64,000 nucleotides of DNA from CAWARU01 sp963784575. Lineage in GTDB: Bacteria; Pseudomonadota; Gammaproteobacteria; UBA6186; Azoamicaceae. The DNA lies in contig CAWARU010000002.1 of assembly GCA_963784575.1 (NCBI GenBank), positions 62,001-126,000 of the forward strand. Direction: 5' to 3'. The translations under genes and the position numbers were made by a program. The notes beneath the pieces were generated by a model. That model ran no database searches. It was given only the letters and a program-made list of their open reading frames with translations, and had not been told where the DNA came from. Positions 9,631 to 19,027 of the stretch are shown one piece after another (positions within the stretch are counted from its first letter, which is position 1; each line of letters opens with the position of its first letter).

Positions 9631-12600
9631 TTAACTAAATTTCTTTATTTTCAGTGGATGCTCCTCTTTTGCCGAGGCAGCTACTACTTCACTCTCGGCA
9701 ACATCATCCTTTATGGAGGATATAGGGGACTTTCGAGTTGCTCCAGCACTCAATTGCAATACGACTTGCTCCGCTTCAGAATACTTTTGCGATGCGGGAA
9801 CTGAGGAACCACGTTCTTGTCGGTCCGATTTCACTTTGCCTGCGTGGAAAATTTTCCAATAGCAATCTAAAAATTCTAATGCCTGTCGCATTTCTTTTTC
9901 GGTGAAATCTTTCATAAACACTTCATAGCGGGTTCGTAATTGATAGTGATGGGCTTTCATGCCCTCATCGATATCATCTTCGATTTCATCGTCCCAGCTT
10001 GTATAATAGGCCTGACCTAAAAACGAATAAATTGCAGCTCTATGACCATATTCTAGCCAGTGCTTGGCTAAAGCTTGGTTCATGGCTGTTTTGGGGATGG
10101 TGATACCGCTGTAGCATTCGGTGGTAGTCTGGGTGCTGTGCACAGGCATATGATAGAGTACGGAGAGAGCGATAGCATGATCTTGTTCGATTTTTAGCAT
10201 GAGAAGATTTAAGTCCTGCCAATTGCTGCTTTGGCTTAAAAGCTCCGGTTCACGGTATTCTTTCAAATAATGGCTAACGATTTTAGGGATTAGAGTATTG
10301 ATTAAATCAATCAAAGATTTATCGGGTTTGGATTGGAATAAGTCCATAAAAAACTGACTGGATTTGTCATGGATAAAGCCAAACTGATGGGCGAGCAAGG
10401 CAAAAGCTTGGTATTTCCGGATTTCTTTTGAATTCTTTAGGCCAAGCAAAATTGCTTCTTTCAGGAAAGTTTCAATCTTCATGCTTGGTTTTTCTAGACC
10501 AAATGCCAGTAATTGATTGGCTGCAAAGAAATCGCCTCGCAAAATTAATTCGTAAATTAATTTCGGATGTGATTCTTGCAAATATTTTCGGATTTCTGTT
10601 TTATCAGGGCTTTCATTGAGATATTGGAATATGAATGCATGATATTCTTTTAGCGCTTCCCAAGGGAAAAAGTGGAACCATTTGCGATCTGCAATAGCAC
10701 TCTCGCAATCCTTATCTTTTGCTTTCACAGCGCAACTTTCACTGCTAAGGCTTTGATTTAGATTAATTCCCGATGCTAGAATAAGATGCATGTTTTTGGG
10801 GCATTCAGCCCGATTGGTGTTTTTAAGTTCTACCATGAATTGTAAGATAAGTCTTTTTTCAAAAAGTGGTGTGATCAACTTCAACTCTTTAGAAAAATAA
10901 AAATATATATCTTTAAATTCATGGGAAGATATAAACTCTAACAAGAGCATTGGATTTCTTAAGTTGGGAAATACTTTCATGAAGATGTTGTAGGGTCTTG
11001 GTTCTGGAGTATCAGTGAGAATCATTTTTAATAAGTTCACGGGATCTTTTAAGTCAATTTCTAATAAGATCTTTCCATAACCCAAATTGATGAATTCACC
11101 CTCTTGCATATAAGGATTGAGGTGGCCATATAGGAAGAACCAAGGCTGGCTACGTGCCATATTTATGAAGGGCGTTTTTTTATCCTTTGGTGAAGAATCC
11201 AAGCTATTCAATTCTTCCTGGCAACATTCTTGAAATCGCTTCAATGCTTCAATTACTGTTGATTTTAATTGCTGAATTTGAGCTTCACCGATTTCCTTGT
11301 CTTTATCAAGCTTTAAACTCTGCCTGCGCTTATCTGTAGCGGGTAAATACCAATAGATGTCAGTTCTACCCACTTTACACAGGCGATTAAATGCTTCAAT
11401 GAGCGGCGCAAAGTTTAACTTCTCCATCTCTTGAATTAATATATTTTTAGGTTGGGTTTCTTGAGGTATTATTTTGGGGATATCAATAGCGCTCATCAAC
11501 TTCTCCTTTATAGCTTTGTCCTTGTCTTTTAATTTCTCGGCCGCCAAAGCTTCGCTTACCGCTTTCTCAATTCTCTCTGCTATTAACTCATCCATTTTAT
11601 AACAGAATTGACGCATATCCGCAGTCTGTTTCATATTTAAGAAACCAGACAATTGCGGAAGACCAGTAGGAAAAAATCGTGCCATTAAAAGATTGCCGGC
11701 GGCTTCTTTGTGGGGATTGGTTTCGTCAGAGTTTGCAACATGTTCATAGAGGGCCTGGGCTTTATTAGTCTCATATTCTTCAGCTGAGCTGGATGATGAC
11801 GATGAAACAGCAATATAAGGACCATTGGGATAGTCTGGGCTCTTTTCTAGAAATGGAATATGACCTTGGAGTATTAAAAATGATTGAATTGTGTTGGCTC
11901 TTGCGAATAAAGGGTTTACTTCGTTTTCATTTATTAGGCCCAATACATTATATGCTTTGACGGCATCAAGCGGATTCAAGTTTTCTTCTGTTTCTTTTAA
12001 ACCATCTTTTGTTATTTTTGTCTGTAATCCGGCGAGGTATTTGCCTACGTCATAACATATATAATCGAGAAAATCTTTATGATAATAAAACATATCCTTT
12101 GATGGGGGGTTTTGGGATATTTCTGCTAAATTCTTGATTAATCCCTTAAGATGAGAATGAATGTCCTCCGGCAGTTTGTCAATTAAGGATGCCACTGCTT
12201 TAGGAATTTCACTGCGAATGCTTTCAGAATCCAATAACTCCTTCGTTTCTTCAGCAGATTTTTCTTTAGGACCTGATGTTGAAGCTTCGTTTACTGTATT
12301 AGTAATTTGTTGAATCTTCATCATCAGCCCTAAAGATTTAATGCAGGGAACCGAACTTGAAATCATTAAATCCAAAGGGGTTTCGCCCAAATAATTTTGC
12401 AAGTTCGTATTTACGCGTTTAATCAATAATTTTAGCATCAATGGAATGTTGTGGTTGCGAATAGCCAAATGCAATATGCCGTCGCCTTGGTGCTTATTGA
12501 GTCGAAAATTCAGGGCATCTTTTAGTTTGTCCAGATAGTATTGATGAGACATTAAATGCTTTTTCTTATCAAGTTCTTTGAGAGTAGTTTCAGCAACTTC

Positions 12601-13644
12601 GGCAAATTCTTCTGCATTTGATATCAACATGCGGCAATCGCTATACCGAAGTGAATCAGTTACATCTTCACCATGCCAAGAAACCGGACCTTCCTTTGCG
12701 GGATCAATAGCAATACCATTCTTCAAAAGAGTTTTCAGTATAGTCTCAAATGCGTATTCAAATTTAGAATTTCTTTTTAAAAATAGAGGTGTAAGCAGAC
12801 TATATCCATCTGAATTCAAATGGTTGACATCAGCACCCTCTGTAATAAGCTGATCGACCATACCAGCTTCGGCACTCATAATTGCTGAGAAAAGAACTGA
12901 ATCACCTCTTTTATTATGGATATGAATGGATGCTTTAGCTTTTATTAGCAGGCTTACAATTCCTGCAAGTCCCGTACGACCATTTGCAGCTGCCAAGTGA
13001 AGCGCAGTATAGCCATCTCGATCTACTTCATTTATATCTTTCACCAATGGCAAAAGCTTTTCAACAACTTCAGTGTGACCGAACAGTGCAGCGACATGCA
13101 AGGCGTTTCTACCATCTATGTTTTTATAACTTAAATCCGCGCCTTCTTTGAGGAGATCTGAAACTCTCTCCTTGTATCCTTTTTCATTGGCAAGTTGCAC
13201 CATTTCTTTGGAAGCTATCGCTCCTAAGGTTAAATTTTCAGTTTGGATTGCCTTAACATATTGCAAAAATCTCTCTTTCATTTTCAAATCAGTTTTGCAT
13301 TTAAGAAATCTCTCACAAACGAGTGGCGCTCGGTTTCCGACTAAAAACACAGTGAAATCTGTCTTATTGATGGATTTTATAAATGATTCGATTCGAAGCG
13401 TGAAAGCTCCCTTATTATTTAAAAAATTATCCAATTCCTGCAATGTTTCACTTTTTTCAGCATCATTTTTTGCATCTGATTGCAGTTTCAAATATATTCG
13501 AATAAATTCATATTTAATAATGTCGAATTTAAATGATTTTCTAATTTCATCTGTTAAACGGGGTTCGAATACGGGACAGGGTTTTTCATTAAAATCACCA
13601 TCAAGATCCAATTCTTTTGAGACTTTTGTTATGACTGAAGACAT
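9631..13644 (-). CDS. Very large ankyrin-repeat protein
   Basis: 1337 aa, with no signal peptide or membrane helix. The start ATG 13644 follows AGAGG. Residues ~150-330 contain ankyrin repeats (GRNALHVAALFGHTEVVEKL, GYTALHLAAANGR, GDSVLFSAI, then GYSLLTPLF). A further pair lies near 390-440 (GDGILHLAIRNHN, GETPLDLM). A run of seven serines sits near 610. The rest is helical and not recognised. It is first in an operon with the HicA-like protein 15 bases downstream. Ankyrin repeats bind proteins; large ankyrin proteins are frequent type IV effectors in Legionella and Coxiella, so a host-directed role is plausible but unproven. Confidence 0.85.
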   Translation of the reverse strand: MSSVITKVSKELDLDGDFNEKPCPVFEPRLTDEIRKSFKFDIIKYEFIRIYLKLQSDAKNDAEKSETLQELDNFLNNKGAFTLRIESFIKSINKTDFTVFLVGNRAPLVCERFLKCKTDLKMKERFLQYVKAIQTENLTLGAIASKEMVQLANEKGYKERVSDLLKEGADLSYKNIDGRNALHVAALFGHTEVVEKLLPLVKDINEVDRDGYTALHLAAANGRTGLAGIVSLLIKAKASIHIHNKRGDSVLFSAIMSAEAGMVDQLITEGADVNHLNSDGYSLLTPLFLKRNSKFEYAFETILKTLLKNGIAIDPAKEGPVSWHGEDVTDSLRYSDCRMLISNAEEFAEVAETTLKELDKKKHLMSHQYYLDKLKDALNFRLNKHQGDGILHLAIRNHNIPLMLKLLIKRVNTNLQNYLGETPLDLMISSSVPCIKSLGLMMKIQQITNTVNEASTSGPKEKSAEETKELLDSESIRSEIPKAVASLIDKLPEDIHSHLKGLIKNLAEISQNPPSKDMFYYHKDFLDYICYDVGKYLAGLQTKITKDGLKETEENLNPLDAVKAYNVLGLINENEVNPLFARANTIQSFLILQGHIPFLEKSPDYPNGPYIAVSSSSSSSAEEYETNKAQALYEHVANSDETNPHKEAAGNLLMARFFPTGLPQLSGFLNMKQTADMRQFCYKMDELIAERIEKAVSEALAAEKLKDKDKAIKEKLMSAIDIPKIIPQETQPKNILIQEMEKLNFAPLIEAFNRLCKVGRTDIYWYLPATDKRRQSLKLDKDKEIGEAQIQQLKSTVIEALKRFQECCQEELNSLDSSPKDKKTPFINMARSQPWFFLYGHLNPYMQEGEFINLGYGKILLEIDLKDPVNLLKMILTDTPEPRPYNIFMKVFPNLRNPMLLLEFISSHEFKDIYFYFSKELKLITPLFEKRLILQFMVELKNTNRAECPKNMHLILASGINLNQSLSSESCAVKAKDKDCESAIADRKWFHFFPWEALKEYHAFIFQYLNESPDKTEIRKYLQESHPKLIYELILRGDFFAANQLLAFGLEKPSMKIETFLKEAILLGLKNSKEIRKYQAFALLAHQFGFIHDKSSQFFMDLFQSKPDKSLIDLINTLIPKIVSHYLKEYREPELLSQSSNWQDLNLLMLKIEQDHAIALSVLYHMPVHSTQTTTECYSGITIPKTAMNQALAKHWLEYGHRAAIYSFLGQAYYTSWDDEIEDDIDEGMKAHHYQLRTRYEVFMKDFTEKEMRQALEFLDCYWKIFHAGKVKSDRQERGSSVPASQKYSEAEQVVLQLSAGATRKSPISSIKDDVAESEVVAASAKEEHPLKIKKFS

Positions 13645-13898
13645 AATAATACCTCTTATAAGTACTGTAGATACTAGAACACATATAGAATTAAGCTATT
13701 TAACTAATATTTAAAGTGAGTAATTTCATGTGAATCATTATTGTATTCTATATCGCTTGTATTTGGAATGGTTTAATTTTGATTGATGTTCATTTCAATT
13801 TGTGTGATTATTCCGGTAAGTAGCCGCATTAATTGTGTATACTTAAGAAGTGAAATTAGAACTGGAATTAAAAGAGATCGTAAAAGTGATAGTAATAG

Positions 13899-15147
13899 AT
13901 GAAACGCGTTAAAAGAGAACAATCTAAAACAGCAGTGGCAGCAGCAAAAATCTTGCCGCTCTTTGATGATATCAAAAACATTGAGCAAAATCCTGTGCTT
14001 TGTGAAGACAAATTTCGTGAAGACTATCAGAAATCTTTGAATTTTCTCATTTCATATCGCGGTAGCCTTGGCACCTTTAATTCCTACCGCCGCGAAATCG
14101 AGCGCCTGCTGCAATGGTCTTGGTGGGTGGCAGGAAAGACGCTTCCTTCCCTGCGACGTTATGATATCGAACAATTTATTGAATTCTGCCAAAAACCGCC
14201 GCTTGATTGGATTGGCTTACGAAAAGCGCCGCGCTACCTAGAAAAAGAAGGCAGAAGAATTCCGAATCCAGAGTGGCGGCCATTTGTGGCAACTCTCCCT
14301 AAAACTTCACATCAAAAAGGCGAAAAACCCAAAGTTTCGGATTTTGAATTGTCTTCCGGATCTGTTAAAGAATCTTTTGCCATTTTAAGCAGTTTCTTCA
14401 ATTTTCTGATTCAAGAAGAATATGTGTTTATGAATCCTGTCGCCTTGATTCGCCAAAAAAGTAAATTCATCAGAAAAAATCAAGGCATGGTTAAGATCAG
14501 ACGGCTTTCCGACGTGCAATGGCAGACGGTGATCGATACTGCAGAGGGCTTGGCTGCAAAAGAATCCTCTGCTGCATGAAAGAACTTTATTTATCATGTC
14601 CTGTCTCTATGCGATGTACTTGCGGATCTCTGAATTGACGACCACAGAACGCTGGATGCCTTGTATGAATCATTTTCATCGCGATTCAGAGGGCAATTGG
14701 TGGTTCACGACGGTGGGTAAAGGCAATAAACAACGCATCATTGCAGTCAGTAATGCCATGCTGGAGGCTTTAAAACGCTGGCGCCGGCATTTAGGTCTCA
14801 CTGCCCTGCCCTCGCCGGCAGATAACTCTGCCTTGCTTCCCAAAAACAAAGGCCGAGGCTCTATCTCAAGTACCAATTATATTCGGAAGATCGTTCAAAA
14901 TTGTTTTAACGCAGCAATTTCTGAATTAAGAATGCAGGGATTTGAATTAGAAGCTGAAACCTTGGGCGAGGCAACGGTCCACTGGCTGCGGCATACCGGT
15001 ATTTCTGACGATGTAAAACAAAGACCTCGTGAACATGTACGCGACGATGCCGGCCATAGTTCCAGTGCAACTACTGATAAGTATATTGATATTGAGCTCA
15101 AGGAAAGACATAAGAGCGCAAAACATAAACCCATCAATACTGTATAA
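13899..15147 (+). pseudogene. Tyrosine recombinase (phage/XerC-type integrase), frameshifted
   Basis: Two consecutive frames together make one ~415-aa integrase. The first (13899-14579) has the core-binding SAM-like domain. The second (from about 14563) has the catalytic domain: Arg in YLRISELT, Lys in GKGNKQR, HWLRHTG (HxxR), and GHSSSATTDKYI (His and Tyr nucleophile). The shift lies at the A4 run 14558-14561: removing one A continues the frame as AAKNPLLHERTLFIMSC. All catalytic residues survive, so this is either a recent inactivation or a base-calling error. It is followed by small membrane-protein genes. No att repeats were identified. Confidence 0.85.
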
Positions 15148-15288
15148 ATTAATATCATAAATACAGATAATTACTGAATGTAAGGATAAAAATTTAGATT
15201 TTATCGTCTTGTTTGCTGGTAGTTCATTGGTAATACTGGCTTGCTTCTACTATTTTTTAAGCTATACACCACTTAAAGGAGACTGTCT

Positions 15289-15450
15289 ATGTTGACCTGG
15301 GTAGTGATTTTTTTGATTATTGCATTGGTTGCTGGAGCTCTAGGATTTACTGGACTTGCCGATGCAGCGGGTGGTATTGCAGAAATCATATTTTTCTTCT
15401 TCTTGATCTTATTCTTGGTAGGCGTAGTTGTAGCTGTTACTAATCATTAA
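15289..15450 (+). CDS. DUF1328 small membrane protein
   Basis: 53 aa, two membrane helices. It starts MLTWVVIFLIIALVAG and has GFTGLADAAGGIAEIIFF, the conserved FTG...AGIA pattern of DUF1328 (YtjA family), whose members are stress-induced inner-membrane peptides of unknown mechanism. A strong AAAGGAGA site precedes ATG 15289. First of a four-gene cluster of small membrane proteins; a paralogue lies at 45886-46074. Confidence 0.85.
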   Translation: MLTWVVIFLIIALVAGALGFTGLADAAGGIAEIIFFFFLILFLVGVVVAVTNH

Positions 15451-15463
15451 AAAGGAGCGAAAT

Positions 15464-15541
15464 ATGGGATATCTATTAGGATGGTTATTAGGAGTTCCAA
15501 TCAGTCTATTAATTTTAATTTGGCTTATCAGTCATATTTAA
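15464..15541 (+). CDS. 25-residue membrane peptide
   Basis: ATG 15464 follows AAAGGAG after 13 bases of intergenic DNA. It encodes one hydrophobic helix beginning MGYLLGWLLGVPISLLILIW and ending ISHI. The strong ribosome binding site, the tight spacing and the full hydrophobic character support real translation. Function unknown; it is probably co-expressed with the DUF1328 protein. Confidence 0.6.
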   Translation: MGYLLGWLLGVPISLLILIWLISHI

Positions 15542-15563
15542 GGTTTTAATAAGGAGTCACGCA

Positions 15564-16262
15564 ATGATGAACAAAGGATCAGTTGTAAATCGTGAAACCC
15601 ATATTCACGAAGAGCATATCGTTCCAGTCTGCAAGCATTACTTATCATGGACAGCCATTATCGCTGGTGCTTTTGTGGCTATCGGCATTTCCTTTTTGTT
15701 TGATTTGTTTGGCATGGGGATAAGCCTTTCAGCATATTCCGCCACAACTACACAAACAGGGGCAAATGCTTTAGCGTTTGGCGGTTATATAGCCATGGTT
15801 TTTGCTAGTATGATTGCCATGTTTGCTGGCGGTTGGGTTAGCGGCTATATTGGACGTCCCATTTGTACCACAGGTTGTCATGGTATTTTATATGGGTTTG
15901 TTACCTGGTGCTTAGCGTTAATCCTAAGCTTCATTTTGGTAGCCTACGCAGCAGATTTCATGACTTTCCAATATCGAGCTTTGACAAATTCTAACATCAG
16001 TAACGTAGCCATGCCGAGCAATACAGCAATGCAGGCAATGTCAGCTTTTAGCAGAAACGAAGCAAATGCTGGCGTGACGGGTGGCGGCCGCAATGCTGGG
16101 ATGACTATGACTGACGAAGCGGCTGCAAAAGAAACTGCAAAGAATCTGCTTTTGATTTTCTTGTTGTTCTTTGCAGGCGCATTGGCTTCAGCTTTTGGCG
16201 GCTATATTGCTGTAAAAAGATGCAGACAATGTGATCATAAAACTGGATATATCAATAGGTAA
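15564..16262 (+). CDS. Multipass inner-membrane protein of unknown function
   Basis: 232 aa with about four hydrophobic helices: residues ~28-50, ~68-92 (Gly-rich, GGYIAMVFASMIAMFAGGW), ~103-128 and ~190-215 (GALASAFGGYIAVKRC). The N-terminus is His/Glu-rich (HIHEEH) and the C-terminus has a C-x2-C pair (RCRQCDHK). The start ATG 15564 follows AAGGAG. It belongs to the four-gene membrane cluster and its stop lies five bases before the DUF3309 gene. Probably part of an envelope stress response by association; not recognised as a named family. Confidence 0.7.
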   Translation: MMNKGSVVNRETHIHEEHIVPVCKHYLSWTAIIAGAFVAIGISFLFDLFGMGISLSAYSATTTQTGANALAFGGYIAMVFASMIAMFAGGWVSGYIGRPICTTGCHGILYGFVTWCLALILSFILVAYAADFMTFQYRALTNSNISNVAMPSNTAMQAMSAFSRNEANAGVTGGGRNAGMTMTDEAAAKETAKNLLLIFLLFFAGALASAFGGYIAVKRCRQCDHKTGYINR

Positions 16263-16267
16263 CTATT

Positions 16268-16423
16268 ATGCTAAGTACGATTTTATTAATTATTTTGATA
16301 TTGCTCTTGATTGGTGCTGTTCCAAGATGGCCATACAGCAGAAATTGGGGATACTACCCCAGCGGTTTTCTGGGGCTATTGTTGATAATATTGATTATCT
16401 TAGTACTCATGGGACATCTATAG
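16268..16423 (+). CDS. DUF3309 small membrane protein
   Basis: 51 aa. It begins MLSTILLIILILLIGAVPRW, followed by a short loop and the sequence WGYYPSGFLGLLLIILIIL, the diagnostic DUF3309 pattern (P-x-WP...SR.WGY.PSG). Two hydrophobic segments flank the loop. It starts five bases after the preceding stop. Proteins of this family are stress-associated and uncharacterised. Confidence 0.85.
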   Translation: MLSTILLIILILLLIGAVPRWPYSRNWGYYPSGFLGLLLIILIILVLMGHL

Positions 16424-16452
16424 GGATCGCATCTATTATGCAGCATTTGTGC

Positions 16453-16473
16453 GGGCGGACTTTGTGTCCGCCC
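16453..16473 (+). terminator. Hairpin after the small membrane cluster
   Basis: GGGCGGAC, loop TTTGT, GTCCGCCC: a perfect 8-bp GC-rich stem 30 bases after the DUF3309 stop. It is followed by a pyrimidine-rich stretch rather than a pure T run, so it is a plausible but imperfect intrinsic terminator between convergent genes. Confidence 0.55.
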
Positions 16474-16498
16474 CGTCCTTTCCTTGTAATTTAATAAT

Positions 16499-17668
16499 TT
16501 AGACGAACTTCCTGCCTGCCACACTTTGAGAGGTAGATTGAGATTGTCTTCGCACTGATGCCTGACCGGCGGGTGTTGTGAGTGTTCTTGCTGGTGCGGC
16601 AACTGCATTAGCTGCATTTACTGCTTTTGATTTGCCGTTTTTTGCAGTGCCAAGGCTAACATTTACTCGTTTCGCATGACTCGATATGAAGACGGGCTCT
16701 TTTGTCGGAGTCACTACCATAGGCGGCGCGGACTCGTGCGAGGCATGGGAGTCTGCCCTATTCCTTCCTGCTGTTCCACTTGCAGAAGCCGATGTAAGAG
16801 ATTGTGATGCAAGCGATATTTTATCAGAGCCTGACGAGCCCTCTGAAGTTTGAGCGGCATCTGTTTGGCCAGGAATAGGAACTACTGGAGAACCAGAAAC
16901 AGCATCTGTTCTATCTTGTAATTTTAAAGCAAGCGATGCTGGCGCTCTTTCATCCATTTTGTTGGAATGACTAGATAAAGAACTTTGAAGTAACTTTTGA
17001 ATTGCCGAACTATTTTCTTCTCTGGCCGAAGCTCTTTGTTTCACTGCACCTGCTTCCGGGTCTTGTATTGCAATGTTGACAGCGGGACAAACTGCGGGTT
17101 CGCGTTCGCTTTGATTGAGGCTTGCTACTTCATCTGCACCTGGCTTACTCTTGCAACGGGCTTTGATGCCATTGCTGCACCAACCAAAGAGCCGGCCGAA
17201 ACTTTTTCGATAGGCATTATTTATTTTTTTATAATTTGCTTTGCCAAATTTTTCCTGCAATACCACATGCACGGTGGTTAAGGATGCCGCATAAAACAAG
17301 TATATTGGGTTTGCACCAGCAGCAGTAGCTATACCGAAACCGCCTAAGACAAGAAGTGCCATGGTAAGCGAATAACTATTTCCTACTCGACCCTCTTTCT
17401 TTGCATCCTCTCTTTCGATCCTGCTTTCATCGGCGATACCTTTAGTGATTTCTTGGCTTTCAGTATTATTTTTTTCATTTTGTTCTTTTATTTCTTTTAA
17501 TCGTTTTTCAAGAATGCTCTGAAAACTCTGCAATTTTGAGGCTAAATCACGATCAATTTCTGCCATGGTGTTGGTTTGTCTTTCAATAAAAGCTTTTGTT
17601 TCAGCTAAGCTTGCTTCCATCAGTTTTTTTTGTTCTGTTAAAAGTTCAACGATTTTTCCACCTTGCAT
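16499..17668 (-). CDS. Coiled-coil protein with central membrane segment
   Basis: 389 aa. The start ATG 17668 follows AAGGGG. Residues 1-95 are a charged coiled coil. Residues ~98-140 contain two hydrophobic stretches (SLTMALLVLGGFGIATAAG; IYLFYAASLTTVHVVL) that could form a membrane hairpin, followed by a basic stretch with three cysteines. The last ~200 residues are low-complexity, rich in Ala, Ser, Gln and Thr. No family recognised. A membrane-inserting effector is possible but is inference only. Confidence 0.65.
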   Translation of the reverse strand: MQGGKIVELLTEQKKLMEASLAETKAFIERQTNTMAEIDRDLASKLQSFQSILEKRLKEIKEQNEKNNTESQEITKGIADESRIEREDAKKEGRVGNSYSLTMALLVLGGFGIATAAGANPIYLFYAASLTTVHVVLQEKFGKANYKKINNAYRKSFGRLFGWCSNGIKARCKSKPGADEVASLNQSEREPAVCPAVNIAIQDPEAGAVKQRASAREENSSAIQKLLQSSLSSHSNKMDERAPASLALKLQDRTDAVSGSPVVPIPGQTDAAQTSEGSSGSDKISLASQSLTSASASGTAGRNRADSHASHESAPPMVVTPTKEPVFISSHAKRVNVSLGTAKNGKSKAVNAANAVAAPARTLTTPAGQASVRRQSQSTSQSVAGRKFV

Positions 17669-17734
17669 AATAACTACCCCTTATATATTTAAAAATAATA
17701 ATAATAAAATTTCAATTGTTATCAGTTTAAAGAT

Positions 17735-18499
17735 TTATTTAAATAATTCTTTATACATCTGCATTGACAAGCTTTTGATGACTTGACTTGCTTTTGAAAA
17801 GTCCTGATGCGCTGTATAACGGTTTGGCACCGCATAAACGCTCATGCCAGCATCGTGCGCAGCAATGACGCCTGCCCCAGAATCCTCAAACACCAAGCAA
17901 TCTTCAGGCTTTACTTTGAGCCAAGTTGCCAGGCGCTGATAAATATAGGGCTTTGGCTTGTTAGTGCCTTCTTTATCCTTAATGTCTTTTAAGTCGTCAT
18001 GACCCGAAATTATCATGTCAAAAGCATTTTCCAAGCCAACTGTTTCCAAATTTCGCATTATTTCGGCGTGTGGCGCTGAAGATGCCAAGGCAAGCTTGAT
18101 ATTCAAGGATTCTTTTTCAGCCGCAAGTTTTTTCGCAAATTTAACAGCGGAGGCAATGGAAGGGACACCTTTTGCCTGTAATTTTATATAAATTTCTTTC
18201 TTTTTCTGGATAACCTCTTTCATGGAAATATCGGCATTTTTAGAGGTTTTAATTTTGTCGAAAATATATTCTGAACTGTTTCCAACGAGCGGCATATATT
18301 CTTCGAGTGTGAATTGAATGCCGTAAGGCTCTAAGCTTTCTTTCCATGATAAATATTTCAAATACTCGGTATCGACCAAAACGCCATCGCAATCAAAAAT
18401 AATGGCCCGAAAAATGGGGTCAGTCGGTGCTGCTGCAACGAAAAATGGGAGAATCAAAAAGATTAGGATAGTTAGATATTTAGTTTTATAGCTTTTCAT
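17735..18499 (-). CDS. Exported HAD-superfamily phosphatase (beta-phosphoglucomutase-like)
   Basis: 254 aa from the chosen ATG 18499. A GTG 13 codons upstream is possible, but the ATG follows GAGG and gives a clean signal peptide, MKSYKTKYLTILIFLILPFF, ending in VAAA. HAD motif I is FDCDGVLVDTE, motif II is ALASSAP, motif III is the Lys in NKPKPYIYQ, and motif IV is VFEDSGAGVIAA; an alpha-helical cap sits between motifs I and II. This is subfamily IA, typically acting on sugar phosphates. Most relatives are cytosolic, so the export signal is unusual and suggests scavenging or host-facing dephosphorylation. Substrate unknown. Confidence 0.85.
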   Translation of the reverse strand: MKSYKTKYLTILIFLILPFFVAAAPTDPIFRAIIFDCDGVLVDTEYLKYLSWKESLEPYGIQFTLEEYMPLVGNSSEYIFDKIKTSKNADISMKEVIQKKKEIYIKLQAKGVPSIASAVKFAKKLAAEKESLNIKLALASSAPHAEIMRNLETVGLENAFDMIISGHDDLKDIKDKEGTNKPKPYIYQRLATWLKVKPEDCLVFEDSGAGVIAAHDAGMSVYAVPNRYTAHQDFSKASQVIKSLSMQMYKELFK

Positions 18500-18569
18500 A
18501 TATTTAACGTACCTCATTGATGTCTTAAATAGCTTCACTGAATAGCTTTGCTCTAACGATTGAGCCTAT

Positions 18570-18587
18570 AATACTATCAATAGTATT
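18570..18587. promoter_or_regulatory. Perfect 8-bp inverted repeat upstream of the HAD gene
   Basis: AATACTAT-CA-ATAGTATT, about 70 bases before the HAD start codon. The size and position suit an operator, but no regulator is assigned. Three copies of TCAGATC lie just beyond, between 18647 and 18684. Confidence 0.35.
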
Positions 18588-18731
18588 CATTTTCAATAGG
18601 GATGACTAAATAGAGTTAGCAGGCTTATCAGCTCTTAGGTTTCAGATCTGCCTCAGATCTATCATTGACCTCTTTCAGATCCATTTTTTGCATGAAACTT
18701 CTAAAGTTTATATAAGGTATATTGAAAAAAA

Positions 18732-19007
18732 GTGAAAGGACGTCATACCAGTATTGATAAACATTTGAAAAATAATATTTTGTGGATCGAAAAATTACCT
18801 GGCGTTCAAAAAGTGGTATTAGGCATCTCAGAAGCCTGCCGGCATAAGTATCCACCGGGGTTTATTCGCATCAAAAATGACGTGGAAGCGGGTTTTAAAA
18901 TGGTGGCATACTCAGGCAAGGGGGTTACCAATATTTTTGTGAGGGTGGATCCGATTTCAGAGCGCGAACATATAAAGACTATGATAAGAGAACGGTTTAA
19001 GCTTTGA
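18732..19007 (+). CDS. Small conserved hypothetical protein
   Basis: 91 aa, soluble, basic. It begins MKGRHTSIDKHLKNN and has a central block PGVQKVVLGISEACRHKYPP followed by GFIRIKND and KGVTNIFVRVD, which looks like a compact alpha/beta domain with a conserved RH..D/CRH pattern. The start GTG 18732 has only a distant AGG. The coding strand choice rests on the conserved-looking protein; the opposite-strand frame is less protein-like. Function unknown. Confidence 0.6.
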   Translation: MKGRHTSIDKHLKNNILWIEKLPGVQKVVLGISEACRHKYPPGFIRIKNDVEAGFKMVAYSGKGVTNIFVRVDPISEREHIKTMIRERFKL

Positions 19008-19027
19008 GCAATCACTTTTATTGGATA

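Noticed and set aside
18628..18855. Minus-strand 75-codon ORF
   Set aside because: It is antisense to the more protein-like plus-strand ORF 18732-19007 and shows no conserved pattern.
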